This document shows, piece after piece, positions 7,936 to 15,371 of a DNA stretch of 61,267 bases. Made by a program: the position numbers and the translations under genes. Under the pieces are notes generated by a model that saw only the letters and a program-made list of their open reading frames with translations, searched no databases and was not told the origin of the DNA. The stretch comes from a virus, in the IMG/VR virus record IMGVR_UViG_3300018080_000191, positions 1 through 61,267 of that record. One strand, written 5' to 3'. The stretch's first letter is position 1; every line of letters starts with the position of its first letter.

Positions 7936-8826
7936 ATGATTAAAACACTTTGGCTACAGTGCTTATTGCTGGAGAAAGAATTAAGAAGGAGGGGTGAGGA
8001 GATAAGCCGAATAAAAATACAGGAAGCCTTTAGCGTTCCCCAGGCGTTAGCACAGAATATTGTGTTTGCCTTAAAAAATAGGGATTTAATTCAAATTAAA
8101 CCGGAAGCATTTGAGGGTGTTGGCAAAAGGGTTCTCGTTATTGCCGATTTGCACATACCGTTTTCTGATAAGCTATGCGTGGAAACCGTACTGGAATATG
8201 CTGACGAGTATAAGCCAGATATTATTGTGATTTTGGGAGATCTTGTGGATTTTTACAAGATTTCGAAATATGTTAAGAATCCATTGAAAAAGTCGGTTTC
8301 CGGCGAACTTCAAGAGGGCGGAGGGTTCCTTGTAGATTTGCGGAATAGATATAGGAATAGTGAAATTATTTACAAACAAGGGAATCATGAGGATCGGATG
8401 ACAAGATATATAATGGAAAACGCGAAAGAGATATACGATTTGGTTTCTGACTTGTTACCGCAAAAACTCAGATTGAATGAATTAAATATTAAATATATAG
8501 TGGAGCCCTTCAGGATTGGTCGCTTGTGGTTGCTGCATGGCCATGAAAAGGTTGGGGGATCTTATAATCCGGAATATATCACAAACGTGATGTGGAAATA
8601 TATTCACGATCATTTTCTGGTTGGCCATTATCACAGGAACCAGGAAAAGATTTTCAAGAATATTGAGGGCAAACAGTTTTGGGGAGCTGCAGTGGGATAT
8701 CTAGCGGGAGAGCTTGATTGGGCAATTCTCCATAATTGGACCCATGGGTTTGCGACAATTGATTTTGATAATAGAGGAAATTTCAGGGGACGGGTGCGAA
8801 CGGTACAGGGTGGTGAAATATTCTGA
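7936..8826 (+). CDS. calcineurin-like metallophosphoesterase with N-terminal winged-helix-like part
   Basis: The 296-aa protein carries all metal-binding motifs of the calcineurin-like superfamily: VIADLHIPF (Asp71, His73), VILGDLVDF, KQGNHEDR, LLHGHE and VGHYHRN. It should hydrolyse phosphomonoester or phosphodiester bonds with two metal ions. Residues 1-60 are a small helical domain with a helix-turn-helix look (IKIQEAFSVPQALAQNIVFALKNRD), which may bind nucleic acid. A ribosome site GGGGAGG precedes the ATG. The substrate is unknown. An RNA ligase and nucleotidyltransferase lie 4 kb downstream, so RNA end processing is one option; protein or nucleotide dephosphorylation is another. Confidence 0.9.
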   Translation: MIKTLWLQCLLLEKELRRRGEEISRIKIQEAFSVPQALAQNIVFALKNRDLIQIKPEAFEGVGKRVLVIADLHIPFSDKLCVETVLEYADEYKPDIIVILGDLVDFYKISKYVKNPLKKSVSGELQEGGGFLVDLRNRYRNSEIIYKQGNHEDRMTRYIMENAKEIYDLVSDLLPQKLRLNELNIKYIVEPFRIGRLWLLHGHEKVGGSYNPEYITNVMWKYIHDHFLVGHYHRNQEKIFKNIEGKQFWGAAVGYLAGELDWAILHNWTHGFATIDFDNRGNFRGRVRTVQGGEIF

Positions 8827-8969
8827 TGGCAGGTAAAAGAAGAAGGAAGCAAAGGGAGAAGAGGTCGCCAACGCAAAAAACGGGGAAGCGGTTAGATACA
8901 CCAGCCCCTAGGGTGATTACTCCCAAAAATGTATATAACAGGAAAAAGAAGCACAAGGGGGAGGTATGA
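8826..8969 (+). CDS. very basic micro-protein (47 aa)
   Basis: ATG overlaps the phosphoesterase stop (TGATG) and the stop overlaps the next ATG, so it is translationally coupled on both sides. About 40 percent of residues are Lys or Arg (start MAGKRRRKQREKRS, end KKKHKG), with a Pro-containing middle. It likely binds nucleic acid or another acidic partner. No family recognised. Confidence 0.72.
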   Translation: MAGKRRRKQREKRSPTQKTGKRLDTPAPRVITPKNVYNRKKKHKGEV

Positions 8970-9796
8970 TTTTCAAAAAACTCTTGAAAGCTTTGTATGC
9001 GATCCAAAGAGCGAAGGGCCTGGTTTGTGATTATTTGAAAAAGAGAGAAAAACTAGTTAGGCTTATTGCTTTGGGGTTGATAGCATGGGTTATGTCAACC
9101 CTCTTTACAACGTTTGTAATTTATAAGACGTTGAATAGCGGTGAGTATGATAATGGCAGGCGGAATAGGATAAAGGCAAGCAGGGCGGTACGCCATGGGT
9201 CTGTGCGAGAGCAACTTAAAGAATTAAGAAGATCTCATGATGCGTATAGAAAGGCAACACCCGGACAACTCCTTGATGTTTGGACAAACAGGTTCATTGA
9301 TGCTGAGTATAGACGAAATGGAAATGTAAAATTTAGGCAGTATGATTGCATTTCTGCTGTTTATCATTTTCTTGTTGATGACTGGGGAGCAAACCTGGTC
9401 ATGGAGAATGTGGAGGGCCTTAATGGAAGGGCTGAAAAGCTAAACAAGGATGGTCGATTGAAAATCAGAAAGTCATATAACGATATTTGTCCCGGAGATT
9501 TGATTATATTTACGCCAATTAGCGGTCGATGGCATGTTGGGGTGGTATATGATAAGAAATCGACCAGGGGCGGGAGAAGGATTTATTATGTGGACGTGAA
9601 CGCTTATGATCGCGGGATGGGTGTGTATAGCCTTGAACACAATTCCTCCCGTATTCATAAGATTATCGAGGTTTCCTATGCACTCTGGATTGGGGATCTC
9701 TATGACGAGTGGGTTGAAGAGGAGAAGGGAATAAGAGAAAAAATTGAGACTCTCGAGGAGATTCTTCAGGTATACAAAAAGGAGCTGGGGACATGA
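8966..9796 (+). CDS. membrane-anchored NlpC/P60-like peptidase
   Basis: One membrane helix at about residues 31-54 (LIALGLIAWVMSTLFTTFVIY) anchors a C-terminal papain-like domain. The catalytic Cys fits FRQYDCISAVYHF (Cys128), followed by the family GD block (ICPGDLIIFTP) and the catalytic His in RWHVGVVYD (His190), with an Asn/Asp-bearing strand YYVDVNAYD after it. NlpC/P60 enzymes cut peptide bonds in peptidoglycan stems or act as amidases. The C-terminal 40 residues form a coiled coil. Together with the lytic transglycosylase 2 kb upstream it gives the phage two anchored cell-wall enzymes. Confidence 0.78.
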   Translation: MIFKKLLKALYAIQRAKGLVCDYLKKREKLVRLIALGLIAWVMSTLFTTFVIYKTLNSGEYDNGRRNRIKASRAVRHGSVREQLKELRRSHDAYRKATPGQLLDVWTNRFIDAEYRRNGNVKFRQYDCISAVYHFLVDDWGANLVMENVEGLNGRAEKLNKDGRLKIRKSYNDICPGDLIIFTPISGRWHVGVVYDKKSTRGGRRIYYVDVNAYDRGMGVYSLEHNSSRIHKIIEVSYALWIGDLYDEWVEEEKGIREKIETLEEILQVYKKELGT

Positions 9797-10005
9797 TAGC
9801 AATATTGGAGAGGTTGGTTTTTCTGGTGTTGGGGGAAGAAAAGTTTGTTACCTGGAAAACCAGGAAGGCGTTGAAAAGGATGTATTCTGCAATGAGGCAC
9901 TTGGAGGCGGTTGATGCGAAAGAGGCGTGGTTAATTAAAAACATATTATCACAAAGTATTCACGATTTGAAAAAGTCATGCAAAACAAAAAAAGCGCAAC
10001 GATAG
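9793..10005 (+). CDS. hypothetical helical protein (70 aa)
   Basis: The start overlaps the peptidase stop (ATGA). The N-terminus is mildly hydrophobic (MIAILERLVFLVLGEEKF), the rest a basic helix (KTRKALKRMYSAMRHLEAV). No family recognised; it could be an amphipathic membrane-associated partner of the preceding anchored peptidase. Confidence 0.65.
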   Translation: MIAILERLVFLVLGEEKFVTWKTRKALKRMYSAMRHLEAVDAKEAWLIKNILSQSIHDLKKSCKTKKAQR

Positions 10006-10259
10006 TAGCAATAAACGCGTACGTGCTCCCGAATGGTCGCTGGTATGCCGAAACAGCCCTGGGGTATATTGACAATATGGTATTTTACTCTGATGTAATT
10101 AAGGTTGGCGGAAGGGTGGAGTTTATGGGCTCGGTTTCGATGGAGGTTAATGCGGTTAGGACCATCGGGAATACCATGATCTGTACCATTCCAACGGAGT
10201 CAGAGGCCATAAAATATGTAGTTGGGGATATAAAACGTGAGGAGGGGCGAGATGGATAG
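9978..10259 (+). CDS. hypothetical beta-rich protein (93 aa)
   Basis: Starts 28 bases inside its upstream neighbour and has only a weak ribosome site (AAAAAG). The chain is mainly beta strands (ATIVAINAYVLPNG, KVGGRVEFMGSVSMEVNAV, NTMICTIPTE). No catalytic motif, signal or membrane segment is visible. Function unknown. Confidence 0.65.
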   Translation: MQNKKSATIVAINAYVLPNGRWYAETALGYIDNMVFYSDVIKVGGRVEFMGSVSMEVNAVRTIGNTMICTIPTESEAIKYVVGDIKREEGRDG

Positions 10260-10665
10260 GTTAAGAAAGGATGATTTTATATACATGTACTGGGTAATAT
10301 TGCCTGCAAACAGAGATATTAGGCCAGCCAGCACATTTTGGCTTGTAAGACGGCAAGATGAGCTGATTTTTCAGGGGATATACAACAACACGGATTATTT
10401 TTGGACGCATTTTCCCTACAGGAGTGTAGACCAGGTTGAGGCTATACAGCGAGCCATCGGTGCTATGGGGTTGAGGGAGATTCCCGTATATACGGACTAT
10501 AATCGCATGTCGGTTGAGTATCGCACGTTTCTCAAGGGGCAATTTGATATATTTGATGAAATGAGCGCGAAAAGGGAAGAGGAGTTGGCAAGGTTAAAAG
10601 AGAAAAAGGCACAATTGCAAGATAAACCAGTTAAGGAAGGAAAAGATGAGAGTATTGCAAACTAG
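10252..10665 (+). CDS. hypothetical protein (137 aa)
   Basis: ATG 10252 is chosen because GAGGAGGGG lies just upstream; a GTG at 10237 is less likely. The N-terminal 100 residues look folded and rich in aromatic residues (FIYMYWVILPAN, YNNTDYFWTHFPYR). The last 35 residues are a Lys/Glu-rich helix likely forming a coiled coil (REEELARLKEKKAQLQ). No family recognised. Confidence 0.7.
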   Translation: MDRLRKDDFIYMYWVILPANRDIRPASTFWLVRRQDELIFQGIYNNTDYFWTHFPYRSVDQVEAIQRAIGAMGLREIPVYTDYNRMSVEYRTFLKGQFDIFDEMSAKREEELARLKEKKAQLQDKPVKEGKDESIAN

Positions 10666-11158
10666 AAAAATTTTTGCACTAACGGCCGTGTTTTTGCTGG
10701 TTGGCATAGTGGGGCTTGAGCCAAAGTGTAGCAGCATGAAGGAAAAAGAAGCGTTAAAAATTGTTGCTGGTATCAGGTCGCAAGCAAATTGGGAAGCAAA
10801 ACAGCAGTTTGACAGGTTTGACAAGGTTTTGATGCCATATATGAAGGGCCAAGAGGCAAGCGACTTAAAAACGGTTTTGGTGGTTATTGTTGACAATTTC
10901 GGGTTACCATCGCTCTCGGGACATCAGAAATATTATACCGGATATAAAGGTGTTAGGAGCGATATTGGATATCCGCTAGAAGTGAAAGACTTGGTTGTGT
11001 GTGTATATTTGTTTTATTGGAATAAGGGTGGGGATGAAACTGGTAATTTAGATCCGTATTTTGGGATAATACGGTTAAGCACAAAATATGATTTATTGCT
11101 CTTGGTGTTTATCAATGATGAGATTTTGATAGTTCGTGATATTCAATGCATGAGATAG
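10646..11158 (+). CDS. probable exported protein (170 aa)
   Basis: A ribosome site (AAGGAAAAG) precedes the ATG. Residues 6-24 are a hydrophobic signal-like or anchor segment (KIFALTAVFLLVGIVGL) followed by Cys28, though the context is not a good lipobox. The rest alternates helix (residues 30-75) and strands, with two further hydrophobic stretches (TVLVVIVDNFG and YDLLLLVFINDEILIV). Function unknown; position near the anchored hydrolases suggests the envelope. Confidence 0.65.
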   Translation: MRVLQTRKIFALTAVFLLVGIVGLEPKCSSMKEKEALKIVAGIRSQANWEAKQQFDRFDKVLMPYMKGQEASDLKTVLVVIVDNFGLPSLSGHQKYYTGYKGVRSDIGYPLEVKDLVVCVYLFYWNKGGDETGNLDPYFGIIRLSTKYDLLLLVFINDEILIVRDIQCMR

Positions 11159-11589
11159 CTATGATGTATTTTGATAACATAATAAGAGAGCTCGAGGAAA
11201 AGGAGTCAAAACTGCTCGAAATTAAAAATCCCCAGGACATACTAGCTGCAACGGTTGATGTTGATATGGAAATGCACAAACTGGCTTACAATATAAAGAT
11301 ATTGAGCCAGCTCAAGAGATTGGCGGGTGAAGAGGCGGTCCGGCTCGAGAGAGAGTATAACAAGAGAACCATGGAGAAGGCCAAGGAGCTGACAGAGGAG
11401 CAGCTCAAGGCAATGGGAATTGTTAGGTCGGACAGGTTTAAACTCATAAAGACGATGTTGTATGATGAATATGCGGATCTTGAGAATATGAGGGTTAAGG
11501 CAAAGTATTTTGGTGATATGCGTGATACCTACATTGAGTGGATTATGGTTTATAAAAAAACAAGGGGTATTGAAAACGATAGATGGTGA
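11146..11589 (+). CDS. hypothetical coiled-coil protein (147 aa)
   Basis: Almost wholly helical with long charged heptads (IIRELEEKESKLLEI, LKRLAGEEAVRLEREYNKRTMEKAKEL). ATG 11146 overlaps the preceding stop; ATG 11161 or 11164 are alternatives. No family recognised. A structural or assembly role is possible because long coiled coils are frequent in scaffolding and tail-chaperone proteins, but its place outside the main head-tail blocks argues against naming it. Confidence 0.65.
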   Translation: MHEIAMMYFDNIIRELEEKESKLLEIKNPQDILAATVDVDMEMHKLAYNIKILSQLKRLAGEEAVRLEREYNKRTMEKAKELTEEQLKAMGIVRSDRFKLIKTMLYDEYADLENMRVKAKYFGDMRDTYIEWIMVYKKTRGIENDRW

Positions 11590-11861
11590 GAATCGTAAAG
11601 ATAGAAAAAACGAGTAATTGCTATCCTGCGAGGTGGGAGGGGTATACTGACGATAATAGGCCGGTATATATTAGCTACAGACGCGGATATTTGCATGTTG
11701 TCGTTGGAAATCCCGGAGAAAGCTCTAAGTTTATGAGTATGCACAAGGTTTTTCGGCAAAAGATTGGCGAGATTTGTAATGGCTTTCTGAATTATGATCA
11801 GCTCAGGGAGCGTTGTTTTGGTTTTGCGATTTTTCCGGATCGAGAAATAAAAAAGGTTTGA
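11583..11861 (+). CDS. hypothetical protein (92 aa)
   Basis: The gene overlaps its neighbour by 7 bases. The N-terminal half has a strand pattern with aromatic residues (CYPARWEGYTDDNRPVYIS, YRRGYLHVVVGN) and the C-terminal half is helical and basic. No known motif. Function unknown. Confidence 0.65.
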   Translation: MVRIVKIEKTSNCYPARWEGYTDDNRPVYISYRRGYLHVVVGNPGESSKFMSMHKVFRQKIGEICNGFLNYDQLRERCFGFAIFPDREIKKV

Positions 11862-11892
11862 AAAAACCATAGAGGGGGAATAAAAAACAGGT

Positions 11893-12573
11893 ATGATTAT
11901 TGACAGGAAACATGTTGATCCTACCTGGAGATTTATAACACACAATGGTGTTCCGATTAAAGAATATGATGCCTACGGATTTTTTGAGGGATTGCGATAT
12001 TATTGGGGAAAATCGGCCAGCATCAATCTTGATTATTATGTTGAGAGAAATGGTCGCCGTTATCGGGAGGACGAGGACCAGGGGCATAGGTGTTTTTTCT
12101 ATAGATTTGAAAATGAGAAACGGGACGGCTTTAACAAATGCTTTTATCATTCTTACGGCAGGTTGACGTTTGGTTGCAAGAGGATACCGGTTTTTGATAC
12201 ATATTTGAGCTGGAGAAGGGAACACGTACTGCAATTTATTATAGAAAGGGGAGAGGTGTTTTGGTTCCAGTGTGGGGTTGCAATAAAGGGGAAGTGGTAT
12301 ATCGATAAGGAGATACTGAAGGATATCGCCAGGGAGACATCGGGGGATTGTCGGAGCTGTCCCATATTTTACGAGAGCGAGGTACTTGATATCATAGATG
12401 AATTACCGCAGGTGACGCAGATCGAGAACAATCCCTTTTTCGAGTTCGTAAGAATTAACCAGATAGCAGATAGGCCGTTGCTGCAGTATTTTGAGGATAG
12501 GAAGATCAGCCCCACATATATGGTATTGAGGAGATTTAAAAATAGATATCGGATGTGTGATATTGGATTATAA
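11893..12573 (+). CDS. hypothetical protein (226 aa)
   Basis: Soluble protein rich in Tyr, Phe, Arg and acidic residues; no signal or membrane segment. A His/Cys-containing block (GHRCFFYRF, KCFYHSYGR, FGCKRI) and a later CRSC pair (GDCRSCPIF) could bind a metal, but spacing does not match a family I know. The gene ends one base before the RNA ligase start, so the two are likely co-expressed. Function unknown. Confidence 0.7.
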   Translation: MIIDRKHVDPTWRFITHNGVPIKEYDAYGFFEGLRYYWGKSASINLDYYVERNGRRYREDEDQGHRCFFYRFENEKRDGFNKCFYHSYGRLTFGCKRIPVFDTYLSWRREHVLQFIIERGEVFWFQCGVAIKGKWYIDKEILKDIARETSGDCRSCPIFYESEVLDIIDELPQVTQIENNPFFEFVRINQIADRPLLQYFEDRKISPTYMVLRRFKNRYRMCDIGL

Positions 12574-12574
12574 A

Positions 12575-13468
12575 ATGGGATTTAAAAAATATCAACATAT
12601 TGAACGATTCGGAACCGACGAGGTTGAGGGAATAGAATTAGGCGAATGTTATGTATTCCCAAAAATTGACGGTTCAAATGGTAGTGTGTGGCAAAACGAT
12701 TATGGTTCGGTTTGTGCTGGTTCCAGAAATAGGGAATTATCTCTCGATAACGATAATGCTGGATTTATGGAATACGCCATTAAACATGAAGGCATTAAGC
12801 AATATCTACGGCGTCACCCAAACCGTAGACTTTATGGCGAATGGCTTGTGCCTCACAGTTTAAAAACATATCGAGAAGATGCATGGCGAAAATTTTATGT
12901 ATTCGACATTCAGGATGAGGAAGATAACTATATCCCATACGATGTCTATAAAGAAGAGCTTGATAAATGCGGGGTTGACTACATTGTCTTACTTGCGAAA
13001 ATCAAAAATGGTTCTTATGAGCAGTTTATTCACCAACTGCAAAATAATGTGTTTCTCGTCGAGGACGGCAAAGGAGTGGGCGAGGGTATAGTAATTAAAA
13101 ACTATGGTTTTTATAATCGTTTTAACCGCCAGACATGGGCAAAGATAGTCACTTCTGAATTTAAGGAAAAAGCCCATAAAGAGATGGGAGCACCGGAAAT
13201 CGCTGGGAAGAGGATGGTAGAGGAGGAATTTATTGAGGAATATTGCACACATGCATTGATAGAAAAAGTTTATCAAGGAATTGTTTCTGAATGTAACGGA
13301 TGGAGGAGCCAATACATACCTAGGCTTTTAAGTACCGTGTTTCACGATATGGTGACTGAGGAAACCTGGCACTTTATTAAAAAGAATAAGAATCCTGTTA
13401 TTAACTTTAAAACGCTTAATCATCTTCTTGTAAGCAAAGTTAAAAATGTGAAGTGCGAACTGTTTTGA
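12575..13468 (+). CDS. RNA ligase (Rnl2-like, ATP-dependent)
   Basis: The protein has the ordered motifs of the covalent nucleotidyltransferase ligases: motif I KIDGS with nucleotidyl Lys30, motif Ia SRNREL, a YGEW block, motif III FYVFDI, motif IV EGIVIKNY and motif V WAKIV. It should join 5'-phosphate and 3'-OH RNA ends through enzyme-AMP and RNA-adenylate intermediates. A helical C-terminal region (residues 200-297) is typical of small phage RNA ligases. ATG 12575 follows one base after the preceding stop; a GTG at 12557 is an alternative. It lies upstream of an RlaP-like nucleotidyltransferase, which supports an RNA-repair role. Confidence 0.92.
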   Translation: MGFKKYQHIERFGTDEVEGIELGECYVFPKIDGSNGSVWQNDYGSVCAGSRNRELSLDNDNAGFMEYAIKHEGIKQYLRRHPNRRLYGEWLVPHSLKTYREDAWRKFYVFDIQDEEDNYIPYDVYKEELDKCGVDYIVLLAKIKNGSYEQFIHQLQNNVFLVEDGKGVGEGIVIKNYGFYNRFNRQTWAKIVTSEFKEKAHKEMGAPEIAGKRMVEEEFIEEYCTHALIEKVYQGIVSECNGWRSQYIPRLLSTVFHDMVTEETWHFIKKNKNPVINFKTLNHLLVSKVKNVKCELF

Positions 13469-13491
13469 TTTGTAAAAATGTTGGAGGCTTT

Positions 13492-13663
13492 ATGAAGTAT
13501 GCACAGAATACAAGCGTTTCAGCAGATCGCTCTCGGGACGAAAGCGAGAGGATCTTGATGCGGTATGGGGCCACGCGGAGATGTATAGCACGGGGAAAAG
13601 CATACCCTTATTGCCTATGTCATAAGAGATGGGAATACCAAAAGATATATTGAGAGAGCATAG
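13492..13663 (+). pseudogene. truncated, frameshifted remnant of a common small phage protein
   Basis: After a strong GGAGG site the frame begins MKYAQNTSVSADRSRDE and reaches RYGAT. I recall many phage proteins that begin with this pattern (MKYA..TSV...RSR.EIE..L.RYGA) and continue with a short strand pair and a G-R-x-x-R-F end. Here the expected continuation is lost in frame after RYGAT, and a related segment (LIAYVIRDGNTKRYIER) appears in the +1 frame up to a stop at 13661. The in-frame product would stop at 13653 (53 aa). At least one frameshift and a 3' truncation are needed. It overlaps the start of the next gene. Confidence 0.6.
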
Positions 13664-14420
13664 TTATTTGGATAAGCACTCCATTCTGATTGGATATCGA
13701 GGATCGGTGGCTCATGGCATGTATATTCCTAACTCCGATCCGGATTCTATTGACGATATTGACGTTATGGCCGTGGTCGTGATGCCGATAGATTATTATT
13801 TCGGCTTGAAACAGTTTGGCTCTCGGGGTACGAAAGAACATTTTATCCGGGAGTGGGATATTGTTGCGTATGAGCTGAAAAAATATATCAGCCTCCTGGT
13901 AAAGGCGAATCCAAACGTATTAAGCTTGTTGTGGTTGGAAGATTGTCACTATTTGAAAAGGACTGCAGAAGGCCAGTATTTGATTGATAACAGGAGTATT
14001 TTTGCTACAAAACAGGCGTATCATTCATTTACGGGGTATGCGTATGGCCAGCTCAAAAGGATGACCAATTTCAGTTTTGAGGGCTATATGGGGGAGAAGA
14101 GAAGGGCCCTGGTTGAGAAGTATGGCTATGATGTGAAAAATGCAGCTCACCTGATCCGGCTGCTCCGGATGGGGATTGAGTTTCTGAATGAGGGGGAGTT
14201 GTATGTATTGAGAAAAGATGCCCCACTATTGCTAGGAATTAAGACAGGGGGGCGGTCTCTCGATGAGGGAAAGAGGGAGGCAGAAAGACTCGTTAAGAGG
14301 ACCGAGGATGCTTACGATAGGTCTAAGCTGCCTAATCGGCCTGACATGAAAAAAGTAAACGATTTATGTGTGAATCTTTTGTCTGAAGGATTGGGGGTAA
14401 AACATGGGCAATGTATTTGA
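13629..14420 (+). CDS. RlaP-like nucleotidyltransferase (DNA polymerase beta superfamily)
   Basis: The 263-aa protein starts with the pol-beta nucleotidyltransferase core: ILIGYRGSVAHG (Gly25-Ser26) and a metal-binding SIDDIDVMAV block (Asp43 and Asp45), followed by a third-acid strand (EWDIVAYELKKY). A long helical C-terminus contains KNAAHLIRLLRMGIEFL, typical of the YcgL/PF10127 family. Aravind and colleagues named this family RlaP because it is often coded next to RNA ligases, and proposed that it adds nucleotides or caps during RNA repair. The RNA ligase just upstream, separated only by a gene remnant, matches that pairing. Confidence 0.87.
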   Translation: MGIPKDILREHSYLDKHSILIGYRGSVAHGMYIPNSDPDSIDDIDVMAVVVMPIDYYFGLKQFGSRGTKEHFIREWDIVAYELKKYISLLVKANPNVLSLLWLEDCHYLKRTAEGQYLIDNRSIFATKQAYHSFTGYAYGQLKRMTNFSFEGYMGEKRRALVEKYGYDVKNAAHLIRLLRMGIEFLNEGELYVLRKDAPLLLGIKTGGRSLDEGKREAERLVKRTEDAYDRSKLPNRPDMKKVNDLCVNLLSEGLGVKHGQCI

Positions 14421-14474
14421 TAATGTGACTGAGGAAGAGCTAACCTGAGCTCTGATCTAAGGACATAAGGACAG

Positions 14475-15371
14475 TTGAAGATCTTAATAATAAACATCGA
14501 CAGTAAAATCCCGAATTATGCTTTAAAGAAAATTGAGGCATATCACCGGGATCGGAAAGATGAAGTTATCTGGGACTTTCCGCTTGCGAAATACAGCGTG
14601 GACAGGATCTACGTTTCTTGTATTTTCGCCAAGAATAAAGCTTTGTGTAATGAATATGAGATTATGGATAACGCCTTTATTGGTGGAAGTGGCTATGATT
14701 TGGATACCAACCTCCCGGATGATATTGAATCTGTGAAACCCAGGATAAACCTTGGGTTTACGACTCGTGGCTGTATAAGAAAATGCGGATTTTGCGTTGT
14801 CCCCCGAAAAGAGGGTAATATAAGAGTTGTTGGTGACTTATTGGATTTATGGGATGGTCTGGCAAAAAAGATTGTGTTGTTGGATAACAACATACTTGCT
14901 ATGCCAGAGCATTTTCGTTTGATATGTAAGCAGGCTCGGGATAATAAGATAGCTTTGGATTTTAACCAGGGCCTGGATCACCGCCTGATTGACGATGGTG
15001 TTGCAAAGGAGCTGAAATCGGTATCGCACGAGTTTTATCGACTAGCCTTTGATCACCCATCTTATTTTAAGAATGTAGAGAAAGCTATCGATATTCTTCA
15101 TGCCCATGGACTGATATATAATATCTGGTATGTTTTGGTTGGTTATGATGCCACCATTGAAGAAGATTTATTCAGATTGAACTATTTGAGAAATAGGAGG
15201 GAGAGAGTATTTCTTCAGAGATATAGGCATGATCCTATTTACGTTCCTATGGCACAGTGGGCTAATAACCGGAGCTGGTTTTCGAAAATGACATTTGATT
15301 ATTTTATCAGGAATCATTCGAAAGGCGTGAGATATAAGGAACTCTATCGAGATATTTTGAAAATTGCGTGA
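14475..15371 (+). CDS. radical SAM protein
   Basis: A TTG start (TTGAAGATCTTAATAATA) follows AGGACAG; the sequence MKILIINIDSKIPN is the usual start of this phage family. The 4Fe-4S cluster motif is TTRGCIRKCGFCVVPR (CxxxCxxC), followed by the barrel strands (KIVLLDNNILA, ALDFNQGLDHRLID, RLAFDHPS, YNIWYVLVGYD). The N-terminal 80 residues resemble a degenerate B12-binding-like domain of the MiaB/BchE type. Substrate unknown. It is co-oriented with the RNA-repair pair, so RNA or tRNA modification is conceivable, but other targets are equally possible. Confidence 0.9.
   Translation: MKILIINIDSKIPNYALKKIEAYHRDRKDEVIWDFPLAKYSVDRIYVSCIFAKNKALCNEYEIMDNAFIGGSGYDLDTNLPDDIESVKPRINLGFTTRGCIRKCGFCVVPRKEGNIRVVGDLLDLWDGLAKKIVLLDNNILAMPEHFRLICKQARDNKIALDFNQGLDHRLIDDGVAKELKSVSHEFYRLAFDHPSYFKNVEKAIDILHAHGLIYNIWYVLVGYDATIEEDLFRLNYLRNRRERVFLQRYRHDPIYVPMAQWANNRSWFSKMTFDYFIRNHSKGVRYKELYRDILKIA

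Noticed and set aside
14404-14448. 14-codon frame MGNVFDNVTEEELT after the RlaP gene
   Set aside because: Too short and overlapping the gene end; possibly a cut-off gene start, but nothing supports it as a product.
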